From contig JAIWNF010000109.1 in NCBI GenBank assembly GCA_025093555.1, positions 1 through 64,000 of the forward strand: 64,000 nucleotides of DNA, in the 5' to 3' direction. Numbering within the stretch: the first letter of the stretch is position 1; each line of letters opens with the position of its first letter. The notes beneath the pieces are model-generated. The model had not been told where the DNA came from, made no database searches, and saw nothing but the letters and a program-made list of their open reading frames with translations. A program made the position numbers and the translations under genes. Shown here one piece after another: positions 54,237 through 64,000 of this stretch. Source of the DNA: Circinella umbellata. Its lineage: Eukaryota > Mucoromycota > Mucoromycetes > Mucorales > Lichtheimiaceae.

Positions 54237-54656
54237 TGTTATATCAATCAAATATAATAAAATAAAGAGACGTTAAAAAGTCAACGAGACCCAAAAGAAC
54301 AATAATTGAACTGAAGTTTATTAAAATAAAATATTATCTCTATTTATATGAATCTTATTATCAGTGGGATATATTGATATGTGTATACGTAAGATTTATA
54401 TTTGTCATGGCCGTGTGAATTATGAATATAAGATTAATGATATTAAGATTAGACTTTGAGCGGTTGACGATATGATATATCTATGCAGCTGTAACCTTAT
54501 ATCATTATAGAAGACGGACTTCTGTGTTCTTATAAATCATGGTCCAAATAGGGAAATACACGAAATGTCAGCAAAGCATAATTAAAGATACGCTATACTT
54601 TAATAATTAGAATGACAAATAATTATCTTTATGAATAATATGTGTTGGATACAACA
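54237..54656 (-). repeat. 5' LTR of gypsy element, 420 bp
   Basis: Same length and sequence as the LTR at 48765-49184 except T for C at 54484, in a CG context. By element orientation (minus) this is the 5' LTR. The gag leader (54112-54236) follows on its left and holds a short GT repeat. LINE-like sequence starts directly at its right end. Confidence 0.95.
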
Positions 54657-55208
54657 CACAGATAATAACAGTAGCGGTACTCATGGAAATGACAATAAAA
54701 ATGAACCGAGCAACGTCATCAACAGTAACGGCAATAAAAAGGAAAAGAGCATCGTCATCAGCAGCAACAGCATTGAAAAGGATTCGAGCTTCGTCATCGA
54801 CAACAACGACAACAGAAAGGAAATGGGCATCGTCATCAACAACCACCAAAACAAAAAAAAAAGACCGACGATAGTCATAGTGCACTTGATAGTGATTCGA
54901 CTGACATAGAAAATAATGATGAGATTGATGCACAGACTGATAGTGAAGATGACACTATAATGGATCTCGCTTCAACACCTAAATCTTCTTCAGTACGACC
55001 AAGCCTGATAACCCGACGCCCACATCGTACTGGCAGTACTAAGCCTAAAGAACAAAAAGTTAGTAAGAAACGCCAGGATAAACAAAAACAGGTCAACTTG
55101 GGATCTTCTCGTCCAGTCGAACAACATCCTCTGAACAACAATAGTCAACAAACTCCCAACAAAGAGATTATTTCTTTGTCAACAGGGAATGACGACTCGT
55201 GCCAATAA
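54657..55208 (+). pseudogene. LINE ORF1, C-terminal part with 39-bp repeats
   Basis: Four in-frame repeats of 13 residues lie at about 54704-54859: RATSSTVTAIKRK, RASSSAATALKRI, RASSSTTTTTERK, WASSSTTTKTKKK. After an A run the frame changes to an acidic stretch (LDSDSTDIENNDEIDAQ) and then a basic, Pro/Gln-rich tail ending in DDSCQ-stop at 55206-55208. ORF1 proteins bind element RNA; the basic repeats would suit that. The frame change in the A run means this copy is not intact. Confidence 0.6.
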
Positions 55209-55227
55209 TTAATCTCCAACATTTATA

Positions 55228-58200
55228 ATGATGAACGAAAACAATCAACCACCACTTTTAACATTTGCCTCACTCAATTTTCGAGGCCTTAAAAAAACAA
55301 AAACACAAAAACACAAAAACACAAACCATATTTTCATCAAATTCGTTCTCGGTCATATGATATCATTGCACTCCAAGAAACACAACATTTTTTTGATTTA
55401 TCATTCCATGAAGCCTTCAATACTTGGACTAAACACTGTGGATTAGTTTCTTTTAATGAAAACCTTCTCATTTTACCATTATGGTCATCCATTGATGGTC
55501 GTATTCTTGCAGCCACCATTACTCATCGACAACATTTTTTCTCCCCTATTACTATTTATGTCATATATGCACCTGCTCAACGCATTGATCAACCACCTTT
55601 TTTTAATCAATTATACTCTCTTTTCAATTCACTTCATCAAACCGTCTCATGTAATATTATATTAGGCGACTTTAATTATAATCTCCATTCTACTCATCGT
55701 CATTCTCTTATCAACCGCCATTGGACACAGTGGCTACATGAATCCTGGTTCGACCCTTTTGCACAGGAGCCCCATATCATGCATGCTCCAACCTTTTTTG
55801 GTCATCAAGGCACCTCTAATATTGACTTCATTTTACTTTCTGGTGATTTAATTGCTCGCGCTAAATCCCCCCAAATATCTTTTGTCTCCAATCGAACTGA
55901 CCATCATGCTGTCTCTATCAAATTACATCTTTTTGATCAGCAATTTGGCCTAGGCATATGGAAAATTAATCCTTATCTGGCAGATAATAACAATATTCGT
56001 GATAAACTTTATCATTTTCTTAATGAAGGCATGAAGCACTTACCTTCCACTTATGCTTGCCTCCAATGGACCACCTCAAAAGTCAAGTCAAAATGTTTGC
56101 TAAAGATTTTCATGAAAACAACATGCTCAAACAAAACGCCACCTACAACAACTACGTCGATCACACCGTCAGTTACAACAACTCCAACATTCTTATATTA
56201 CTTGTAATACACCAATTATCACCAATTCCGAACATACTGGATCTATTCGTAACACACTACAGCATGAGCTTGCCAGTATGGAAAAAGAGATTGACCAGGT
56301 CACTGATCAGGAAGGAAACATCCTTGCCCTTCGATCAGGTCATAGATGGCGTGAATTGGGTGAACGCTCAAATAAATATTTTTATCGCTGTCTTTGGGAA
56401 CGACATCAACGTCAGAACATAACAGCTTTACAGACCCAGGAAGGTCTCTTAGTACATAATAATAATGATCTTTTGGATTGTGCTCATTAGTACTATCATC
56501 AGCTTTATACTGCCACTCCTGTACAAGACCACCATATTAATGAACTATTTCGCTCTACCCCATCTTCTGCAAAATTATCCGCCAATGACTGTGTATATCT
56601 GACTAGTGACTGGAATGATGATGATCTTACTGCATGTTTAAAAAAAGTACCTTTCCACAGTAGCCCAGGTATTGATGGTATTCCTTATACAATTCTCAAA
56701 GTCATTCTTCGCCATCCTGGCTGTCGCTCTCTTTTTCTTCAAGTACTTAATGAAGCCTCCAAATATAGTCGTTTTCCTCCTACCTGGCAAAGATCTGTTG
56801 TTACTCTTCTTCCAAAGAAAGGAGATCTTATACTTCTAAAAAACTGGCGACCTATTTCACTCTCATGTACGGATGGAAAAATCTTCACATGATTATTAAC
56901 CACTCGCCTCATTGGCCCTTGTCAACAAATAATACAGAATCAACAAACCGGATTTTTACCTCAACGTTTTATAGCTGATAATGGTCTGGCCACTCGTCTT
57001 ATTATAGATATCGCTCACCATTACAACATCCCTGGAATCGCCTTAGCTATCAATATGGAAAAAGCGTATGATAGGGTTCATCCCCAATATCTACGTTCTA
57101 TTTTTACTCTATTTGGCTTTCCAGATACACTGGCTAATAATCTTTCCTCTTTATTTTTTAATACTTCGCTTTGTATCAATGTGAATGGGTATTTGTCAAC
57201 TCCATGTCATCAAGGGAGAGGTTTACGCCAAGAAGATCCGCTGTCACCTCTTCTTTTTAATCTCGTTCTAGAACCGTTTCTGCGAGCAATTAACTCTCAT
57301 CCAATGATCAAGGGGTTCACTTTTGCCAGTCCTCGCCGTAATATACCCAACATTCCTGACAGTACACCACCACCACTTAAATATCTTGCTTATGCTGATG
57401 ATACATCAGTCTTTTTATCTCGTCCTTCTGAACTACTAGCTTTACTCGATCTTATACAGCTTTATAATAATGCATCGAATGGCAAGATTAATAGAGAAAA
57501 AACAATGGCAATGTCTCTTTCAGGTAAGAGACAATTATCTTGGATTGCCGCCCTAACTAGGGCTGGTATTGGGGGATGACATGATTCCTCTTCTCCCCAT
57601 CCAGTTATATATCTTGGTTTTCCACTTTCAAGTTCTAAATCTCAATTAAAATACTTTCTAGATGCTCTTTTGGATAAAACTGTTTCTTATGCTCAAATGC
57701 TATCATCCCGGTCACTATCCATCCAAGGTCGTGGTCTCGTTTCAAACTCTCTATTACTAAGCAAAATATGGCACTGTATACAGATATTACCTATTACTAA
57801 GTCATATTTACAACAACTACAATCCATTATATACCAATATGTCACTCAACAAGCTTTTCCACCAGTTAGCTTTGCAACATGTTCACGACCGCGAAAAGAA
57901 GGGGGCCTTGGTATTCTTGATCCTATTGCTCACCATTCAGCTTTACAGCTACGATGGATAACGCCACTTTTGGACCCAACAACTGATGCGGATGCATCCT
58001 TTCTTACACCTATTATTAAATTCTGCTTGCAACTTTTTTCTCAATCTTCATCATTTCTATATCCACTTGTTTTTCCGCAACGCCAGCTTCGTCCTTTATC
58101 TAGTTTTGGTTCTTTCAAATCTTTCTTTCGATGTATTGATACACTTCACCTCAAAGTAGATTGGACCAACATAACTAGTTTAACTGTTCGTGACTTCCCC

Positions 58201-59055
58201 CTTTCTTTTATTGTTGTCAAAGGTCACGATATATCGCATCAAGAGTTCTTACACCATCAACAATTGTGGCACGAAATATTAGTAAAAGATGCCTTTCAGT
58301 ACAACGTACCAACACAACAGCTACATCGATGTAACCCTCAACAATGCAGACGACACCAGCATCGAGTAAAAGATTTTTTTGACCTTTTGGATGCTGGCAA
58401 ATATGTTTTGACACACGAATTTTCTTGCCTAATTGACTCATCATCTACTACGCTTCCTATCCAGCAACCCATAACCTTATTTATATCCGCACAATTTCTT
58501 AATAATATTCCAATTATCAATATTACTACCAAACTATATCGCGCACAATTCTTACCACACTTCAATCAGTTGCCTGATTGGTATCCCCGTGCTTCTAAAG
58601 CAAAGTGGAAAACCTTTTGGAATAGTTCTTTTCCACATAGGGCACACACAATCTGGTGGCGCATATTGCATCAAGAACTATCTTGTAAACAATGCCTCCA
58701 TCAACTGATACCACACGTATTTACCACACCTACCTGTGTTTTCTGTGAATCAACTGATACACCTCAACACTTTGTGTGGGAATGTTCTATCAAACAATCA
58801 GTCTGGAAAAACATTGCATCTCGCTATTTGGTCTCTCCTCATGAGCTCACCATTGATCACATCATCTCTTTTTCACTGCCTGATTTATCAGTACGTCCTG
58901 AATTCAACCTTACGTTTTTTGACATTATTGCCACCACTCTATTACAAATTTGGTCCGCTCATTGGCAATTTGTCTTTCACCAAACAACCTTCTGGTCAAC
59001 CGGTGTCATGGCCAAAACAATTCTTCACCTTCGTAAAATCCATTTGGAACAATAA
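55228..59055 (+). pseudogene. LINE ORF2: endonuclease and reverse transcriptase, degenerate
   Basis: Starts MMNENNQPPLLTFASLNFRG, then a frame change at an (ACAAAAAC)n repeat. APE endonuclease pieces follow: DIIALQETQ, ILGDFNYN, SNIDFILLSGD and NRTDHHAVS. From about 56400 to 59055 a single frame carries reverse transcriptase (PGIDGIPYTILK, WRPISLSCTDGK, MEKAYDRVHP, LRQEDPLSPLLFNL, YADD at 57391) and a C-terminal zinc region (WWRILHQELSCKQC, CVFCESTDTPQHFVWEC). Stops interrupt it at 56488 (TAG), 56890 (TGA) and 57577 (TGA). Motif A has Asn (AINMEKAYD) where the catalytic Asp is expected. The copy should be inactive. Confidence 0.9.
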
Positions 59056-59220
59056 CACGCATTCAGCCAGCATGTTTAATTAATCATATTCCTACATTAT
59101 TTCTTTAATAACTTAGTTTTTTCTTCTCTTTAGTAATTGGTTAATATATAGAATTTCTTTCATCACATCCCTAATTTTGGGACAATAAATTTTCTTCTAC
59201 AAAAAAAATAAAAATAAAAC

Positions 59221-59570
59221 AAAGTATGACGTATCTTTAATTATGCTTTGCTGACATTTCGTGTATTTCCCTATTTGGACCATGATTTATAAGAACACAG
59301 AAGTCTGTCTTCTATAATGATATAAGGTTACAGCTGCGTAGATATATCATATCGTCAACCGCTCAAAGTCTAATCTTATATTCATAATTCACGCGACCAT
59401 GACAAATATAAATCTTACGTATACACATATCAATATATCCTACTGATAATAAGATTCATATAAATAGAGATAATATTTTATTTTAATAAACTTCAGTTCA
59501 ATTATTGTTCTTTTGGGTCTCGTTGACTTTTTAACGTCTCTTTTATTTTATTATATTTGATTGATATAAC
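59221..59570 (+). repeat. Truncated LTR fragment in opposite orientation
   Basis: The sequence is the reverse complement of the 420-bp gypsy LTR, lacking about 70 bp at the end next to the LINE tail and a 16-bp internal segment, with several single-base differences (for example ACGCGACC against ACGGCC). It is therefore from an older insertion than the full element. Confidence 0.9.
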
Positions 59571-60808
59571 AAATACTAATTATACTTTTTTTATACTGTA
59601 GCTTCTTTTCTCATTTATTACTATCAGTTCATTCCTTTTTTGCATATGATTTAAAAAAAAACATCAATGCACACACAATAAAAACAATTCTCAATACGCG
59701 AACAAGTTTAACAATAATAATCGCCCCAAAACAATGCATTAAATAACCAGAAGCATCTATCGCTCTATTTATTCATCATCTGGAGATATTGCACCTCTTG
59801 ATATTGGAAAACACATACAAACTACAGATTATTCTCACTCAATTAATCCCAGTCTGTTTTTTTTGAAACAACATCAATTATGACGAATCATTCTACTATT
59901 TTCAATGCCATCAAACAATTTCATTCAGCTCATCTTCTTGGTGTTCAACTTCGTTTCAAAGATAAACAAGTAGGCATTGAAATCACACCACGCGATACTG
60001 GTCAACGTCCAACCTTGTCTACTACTGGTTTTATCATCAAAGGTCAAACTATCCTTGGTACTCCTGCATTACATAAAGGCTCTGGTTTTATGATCATCAA
60101 CTTATATGACCTCCCTCACGTTCCAATAAATGATTTGATTCAAGCTATTCAACATATACTTCAACCCTATGGATGCATCTTAGACATTAGTCTTTTCCTG
60201 TCTACTCCTCATAATTTTTTTATGGGCCAAGGATATATCTCCCTCAATGTTACATACTCTGATGAACCATTGTCAACACATACTTTGCTTTACCCTAGTC
60301 TTAATCATAAAGTCAGAGCTTTTTGGAAAGGCTCTCCTCCATATTGTCATATATGCCATGAAGATACACACGAAGAAGAAGTCTATCCTAAAGCCAAGTC
60401 TCATAATGTTCAAGCTTGCTCTCTTTATGGAGATTATGGTCATCTATCTATCAACTGCCCCCAATAAGAAGTAGTTGAGGTAGCTCAGTAACAACATATA
60501 GGTTCCACAACAGGTTCGGTGCGGTGCCACCTGAATTAAATGAAGGTTCACTTGGTGTTGGTCTCAGTTCAAGCAGTTTATTTGGTAATGCTGATCAAGA
60601 CAGTGATGACGATTTTTCTTCAGCACTACCATCTCCCAACATAGAAATTGACCAAGAGGGATCACTTAATACTAATCCTTCTTTGAATAATGCCCAACAA
60701 AAATAAGCCAAAGGACTTACTGCTGCCGTTATACCAATGATTCCAACTTTCTCTCCCTTGGAATCACCAACTATTACTTTTGGTACTACAGGTAACCATA
60801 TCTCCACT
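59571..60808 (+). mobile_element. Second LINE fragment: 5' UTR and ORF1 N-terminal part
   Basis: Reading frame 59880-60467 gives MTNHSTIFNAIKQFHSAHLL to YGHLSINCPQ, ending in a degraded double zinc knuckle (CHICHEDTHEEEV and CSLYGDYGHLSINC). Sequence upstream (SSGDIAPLDIGKH) is in a different frame, with the change at a T run near 59857. A further frame at 60524-60706 (GSLGVGLSSSSLFGNADQDS) continues ORF1. The piece is cut at about 60808 by a Tc1-like end. It may or may not be the same LINE family as 54657-59219, as they do not overlap. Confidence 0.65.
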
Positions 60809-61373
60809 GGCTCACAAAAGTGTTCGTCACTCTATCACTTTTCTCTTCTTACTTCTCTATCTCAGTAACTACTAACACCAAAGAGACATAATATATACCA
60901 AAAGAATCACAAATTAAATATGAATCTGAATTTTAATTGGAAGCGGAGATTAAATAATAATATTTTTTAAAAACAGCTACCAAAGATAAATATACTGACG
61001 AACACTTTTGTGAGCACCTTTTAAATATTAGAAATAATGATAAATAATTTTTTATTTAGTAGTCTGTCCATAATCCTTTTTGCTGAATAACTTGTTCTAC
61101 TCGTCGTGGCATTGTATATATGTATTTTTGGCACTCTTCAGCTGTAATATCATACCAAATTTTGGATGAACGCTCAAATAACTCATCTAAATTTGCAGCT
61201 GGCTTATTATAGTTATTATAAAGTCTTCTTTTTAATAATGCCCACATATTTTCAATTGGATTCAAATCAGGTGACTGGGGAGGCCATTCCATGACCTTAA
61301 AATCTTGTTTTTGTAACCATTCTTGTACAATTTTAGCTGTATGCTTGGGATCATTATCTTGCATTGCAGCCGG
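60809..61373 (-). mobile_element. Second Tc1/mariner element, one end only
   Basis: The left end CTCACAAAAGTGTTCGTCA (about 60810) is mirrored by TGACGAACACTTTTGTGAG at about 60993-61011, so the terminal 200 bp form a large inverted repeat, as in the Tc1 element at 46379. The transposase C-terminal half follows on the minus strand. The element is cut at 61373 by the LTR of the next retrotransposon. No TA was found directly outside the left end. Confidence 0.75.
61056..61373 (-). pseudogene. Tc1-type transposase, C-terminal half
   Basis: Open frame reading AAMQDNDPKHTAKIVQEWL, then SPDLNPIENMWALLKRRL and a C-terminal EECQKYIYTMPRRVEQVIQQ with a stop at 61056. It contains the second catalytic Asp and the Glu of DD34E. 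No stop interrupts this half. The N-terminal half lies beyond the inserted LTR element, outside the window. Confidence 0.85.
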
Positions 61374-62092
61374 TGTGGATGTTTTTATATTAAATTTATA
61401 AGTAGATATATTTATTCAGCTACAACAGATGCTTATGTATTTTTATAGTGAGCACCAGTAATATTATCGTATATTACAACGTAATTGTTTATTAAGATTT
61501 CTCAAGTTCTTTTGAGATAATATATGTTAAGCGATAATGATTTTAATATAATCAAATCTAGTACAGAGATATTATGTCTGTATGTATTGAGTCTTTATAA
61601 TGTGAATTTAGTTGTTATCAAATTCAAATACTACGTTTAATATGTAGTCAACAAATAAATATATAAAATAAGTAAGATAATGATCTTAAGTTAATCCCTT
61701 GGATAAATAAAATAATTAAAACAACCCAATATACGGTGTTGAGTGATCAATAGAAAATAAATTTAAAATAAAGTCAAATTGATTGAATAACAGATTGATG
61801 ATTTTTATTTGGTTTAAAAAAGTTGGGGTTTATATATCTTTTACAATTGTTCCGCAGTAACTTTCTAATGTTACGCAGTTAAATCCGCAGCAACTGTTTA
61901 ATGTCGCGCAGTTATTACATGTGATTGTTTAATTAATTAATTGGGGGGATATTTATATTAAGTTGTTGTACAATATATTGATTCGTGTAAAAGGTAATAG
62001 AAATGAGAATATTCTTATATGAATAATTATTCTGAATATTCGTGTATAAAAATAGAAAATAAGAAATGTTGTTTATGTAAGGGTTACACACA
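61374..62092 (-). repeat. Probable 3' LTR of a second gypsy element
   Basis: About 719 bp bounded by TGTG at 61374 and CACA at 62092, with a polypurine-like CACGGGAG on the minus strand just before its start and a gypsy pol end further upstream. Only one copy is inside the window, so the borders are inferred. It contains a 33-bp tandem duplication at 61852-61917 (CCGCAGTAACTTTC... and CCGCAGCAACTGTT...). Confidence 0.6.
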
Positions 62093-62457
62093 CTCCCGTG
62101 GTCGTTTTAAAGTGGTCCCTCACTTTACATTGTTGATATGTAAATAAACATTTGTATTTATTTTGACAATCTTAATGAATTAAGATTTATTGTGAATATG
62201 GTAATAAATAAAAAGGGGTGAGATAAGATAATATAATAAGTTATAATGTTATGATGACTTGAAGGTAGTATAAGATATTATAAGAATAATTGTTTAAAGT
62301 GAATATATATGAAAATAGATAATGGATATTGAATAGTGGATAATGATATAAGTATTGTAATAATAAGGATTTTGTAATTTTTTTTTTTTTTTTTAAGTTA
62401 TTTTAACTGTTGATTTGATAATTGATATTGATAATTGTTTAATAATAGTAATAATAA

Positions 62458-63036
62458 TTATGGTAATGGTTCTTGCTTTAACCATTCTTCTTGGTGTTTT
62501 TGTCCTTGTTGTTGTTGAATCAAATGTTCTAGTTCTTCTTGTTGCTGTTTTCTTTCTGCCTCATACGCGGCTTCTTGTCTTGGAATCCACGTTCTTGGAT
62601 TGTAGAAAATTCCTTCTTCCGCTCCGTTTGCTACTAACGTTCCATTGCAACTGATGCAAAAGGGTGTAATTGGGTTTGCCAGGTACGCGTCTTGAATTAT
62701 AGTTTCAATCATTCCAGAACGATACCAGCGTTCGAGATGCGCGTTTTCTGTGTGTCTGATAGGTGCATTGTTGACTAGCATGATTGTTTTTTTGACCAGT
62801 TCATTTATGTTTTCTTGAATTTGTGACCTTGACTTAATTAGAGATTGAATTTGAGCCTGTAAACGTAAGAGATGTGCTTCTTCGTAGGTAGTCAGAACAA
62901 AGTCGTTGTCCATTTGCGTGTAGAGATCTACTATATCTTGTTCTGGAAAGTCTGCATCAACTTCCATGGGTTGATCTTGACGGTCAATGGGCCATGTGTA
63001 TTGGTCGGTAATTTTATTATCTTGTTGGGATTGCAT
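62458..63036 (-). CDS. Unknown 192-residue ORF between gypsy pol and LTR
   Basis: An intact frame starting MQSQQDNKITDQYTWPIDRQ. It has a helical, probably coiled-coil region (TYEEAHLLRLQAQIQSLIKS), a C-x-x-C pair (PFCISCNGTLVANG), an NPRTWIPRQE segment and a Gln/Glu-rich tail. Its place, 3' of pol and before the LTR, is where env-like or accessory ORFs of some gypsy elements lie. No signal peptide or membrane segment is visible, so env is unlikely; a displaced gag-like or RNA-binding protein is possible. Not recognised. The lack of stops in AT-rich DNA suggests selection or recent age. Confidence 0.6.
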   Translation of the reverse strand: MQSQQDNKITDQYTWPIDRQDQPMEVDADFPEQDIVDLYTQMDNDFVLTTYEEAHLLRLQAQIQSLIKSRSQIQENINELVKKTIMLVNNAPIRHTENAHLERWYRSGMIETIIQDAYLANPITPFCISCNGTLVANGAEEGIFYNPRTWIPRQEAAYEAERKQQQEELEHLIQQQQGQKHQEEWLKQEPLP

Positions 63037-63571
63037 TGTAGATTTGTAGATTATAAGATGTGTAAGGTAGAGTCTGAAGGTATTATGATAATAATGAAGA
63101 TTTTTATTTTTGTTCGAGTTTTGTTGCCTTTATATATCTTTTTTTTTTTTTTTTTTGTTATTGTAATTTATTTATGTTGATTTGTGTCGTTGAATTATTC
63201 CTTTGTTGGATATTGATATTGTAATGTTGTGACACTGGATAGTTGATTGATTGATTGATGATGTAATTTTTGTGTTTGATGTTGTGTATATTAAGATCGT
63301 GTTGATTAATGTATTACTGTATATTTTGTTTTGTGATTTTTATATTGTATTTTTGTATTGTATTTTGTGTTGTCTTTTGTATTGTATTTTTGTGTTGTCT
63401 TTTTGTATTGTATTTTGTGTTGTATTTTGTGTTGTATTTTTGTGTTGTATTTTGTGTTGTATTTTTGTGTTGTATTTTGTGTTGTATTTTTGTGTTGTAT
63501 TTTTGTATTGTATATTTTTTTTTGTTGATGTATGTGTTGTGTAATTGTAATGTTGATTAATTTATGTTGTG
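63037..63571. repeat. T-rich spacer with 12-13-bp minisatellite
   Basis: From about 63336 to 63520 the unit TGTATTTTTGTGT varies between 12 and 13 bp over more than ten copies. A T15 run lies near 63141. Open frames on the + strand here are only the translation of the repeat. Confidence 0.8.
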
Positions 63572-64000
63572 TTATTCGTAAAAGATGCGTTTTACTGGTA
63601 TTTGTATATATGGTGTAACTTGTCGTAATTTGACGTTTCTTCTGTTTTGATGTACAAGATCTTGTTGATCATTTCTTGTATTGTATTTTCTGTCAACTCG
63701 TGTTTGTCTTGTGTTGTGATTTTTGTATGTTGGATCTTCATCATGTGAATTTGATGTACTTGTATCATCTTCTTCATTAGATTTATTGAGGTTGTTGCTG
63801 GAATTTTCATCTTTTAAATTTAATGCACGTTCTTTTTGTTTAGTGTGGGTTCCTTGGTCATTCGTAATCATAGATGATGATGCTTGATAACTTGGCATTC
63901 TATACTCCGTGTTTGGCATTCGATAAATTCGTAATCGGTTCCTGTGAATACTTTGGTTCAGTATTTGGCCATTTAATTGTTTTAGTTTGTAAGTTCCTCG
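63572..64000 (-). CDS. gypsy pol C-terminus (partial)
   Basis: The frame enters from the right edge as RGTYKLKQLNGQILNQSIHR then NRLRIYRMP, the end of integrase in gypsy pol proteins (the GxYxLxxLDG...HxxRLK region). A Ser/Asn/Asp/Glu-rich tail of about 115 residues follows and ends in VKRIFYE-stop at 63572. No chromodomain is seen, unlike the element at 48765. Confidence 0.75.
   Translation of the reverse strand, partial: RGTYKLKQLNGQILNQSIHRNRLRIYRMPNTEYRMPSYQASSSMITNDQGTHTKQKERALNLKDENSSNNLNKSNEEDDTSTSNSHDEDPTYKNHNTRQTRVDRKYNTRNDQQDLVHQNRRNVKLRQVTPYIQIPVKRIFYE

Larger units (their letters stand above)
48765..54656 (-). mobile_element. Chromodomain Ty3/gypsy retrotransposon, 5892 bp
   Basis: Two 420-bp LTRs enclose gag and pol on the minus strand in the order gag, protease, reverse transcriptase, RNase H, integrase, chromodomain, the layout of chromoviruses. 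The coding region is broken by several frame changes and a TAG although the LTRs are almost identical. The 5-bp flanks (CTTGG left, CACAG right) do not match, so no target duplication is seen; the element may have been rearranged after insertion. I could not identify a primer-binding site next to the 5' LTR. Confidence 0.93.
54657..59219 (+). mobile_element. Decayed LINE retrotransposon (APE type)
   Basis: Starts inside the C-terminal part of ORF1, directly after the LTR, continues through ORF2 and ends with a 3' UTR and an A-rich tail at about 59198-59219. It is 5'-truncated. The order APE endonuclease, reverse transcriptase with YADD, and a C-terminal Cys-rich zinc motif is that of the Tad/L1-like elements of fungi. 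The flanks show no clear target duplication, since the left end joins an LTR and the right end joins an inverted LTR fragment. Confidence 0.87.
61374..64000 (-). mobile_element. 3' part of a second Ty3/gypsy element, runs off the edge
   Basis: On the minus strand: end of pol, a spacer with T-rich repeats, a 192-codon open frame, a polypurine-like stretch and the LTR. It is inserted in the transposase gene of the Tc1 fragment. Confidence 0.65.

Noticed and set aside
63251..63560. Plus-strand frames rich in CVVF repeats
   Set aside because: Translation of the T-rich minisatellite.

Overview
The window looks like nuclear DNA from an early-diverging filamentous fungus, most likely a member of the Mucorales (Mucoromycota). 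It is very AT-rich. Genes carry many short GT-AG introns of about 60-130 bp, homopolymer-rich Ser/Gln/Asn proteins are common, and long AT-rich intergenic stretches separate them. The transposon set (chromodomain Ty3/gypsy, APE-type LINE, Tc1/mariner, pogo-like MITE) also fits that group. The species cannot be fixed from sequence alone.

Region 1 (1-39.6 kb) is the cellular part. In order it holds: the 3' end of an FGGY pentulose kinase (+); a six-exon MFS transporter (+); an SRF/Mcm1-type MADS-box factor (-); an ALG12 mannosyltransferase whose last exon is a glutaredoxin domain (-); an alpha-arrestin-like protein (+); a ten-exon double-bromodomain BET protein (-); a fungal STK19 homologue (+); a METTL21-like methyltransferase (-); the spliceosomal protein RED/IK (+); a very long DYRK2/Pom1-class kinase (-); and a Zn2Cys6 regulator (+). 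Exons were joined by hand from GT-AG signals, reading phase and family conservation. Most joins are phase-perfect.

Region 2 (39.6-46 kb) has no gene I can support. It contains a 318-bp pogo-like MITE and a 22-bp phased TTTGCGCC array.

Region 3 (46-64 kb) is a nest of mobile elements. A decayed multi-copy gene carries a full Tc1-family element inside one of its introns and is cut at its 5' side by a chromovirus-type gypsy element with two nearly identical 420-bp LTRs. Next to that lie a decayed LINE, an inverted truncated copy of the same LTR, a second LINE 5' fragment, a second Tc1 fragment, and the 3' end of another gypsy element running off the right edge. Most internal stop codons in these elements can be explained by C-to-T or G-to-A transitions.

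The most unusual item is the ALG12-glutaredoxin fusion at 11.75-13.95 kb. The first beta strand of the glutaredoxin is encoded in the mannosyltransferase exon, and the CPFC active site is created by splicing. If the intron is retained, translation stops at once and gives plain ALG12. I know of no described protein with this architecture but could not search.
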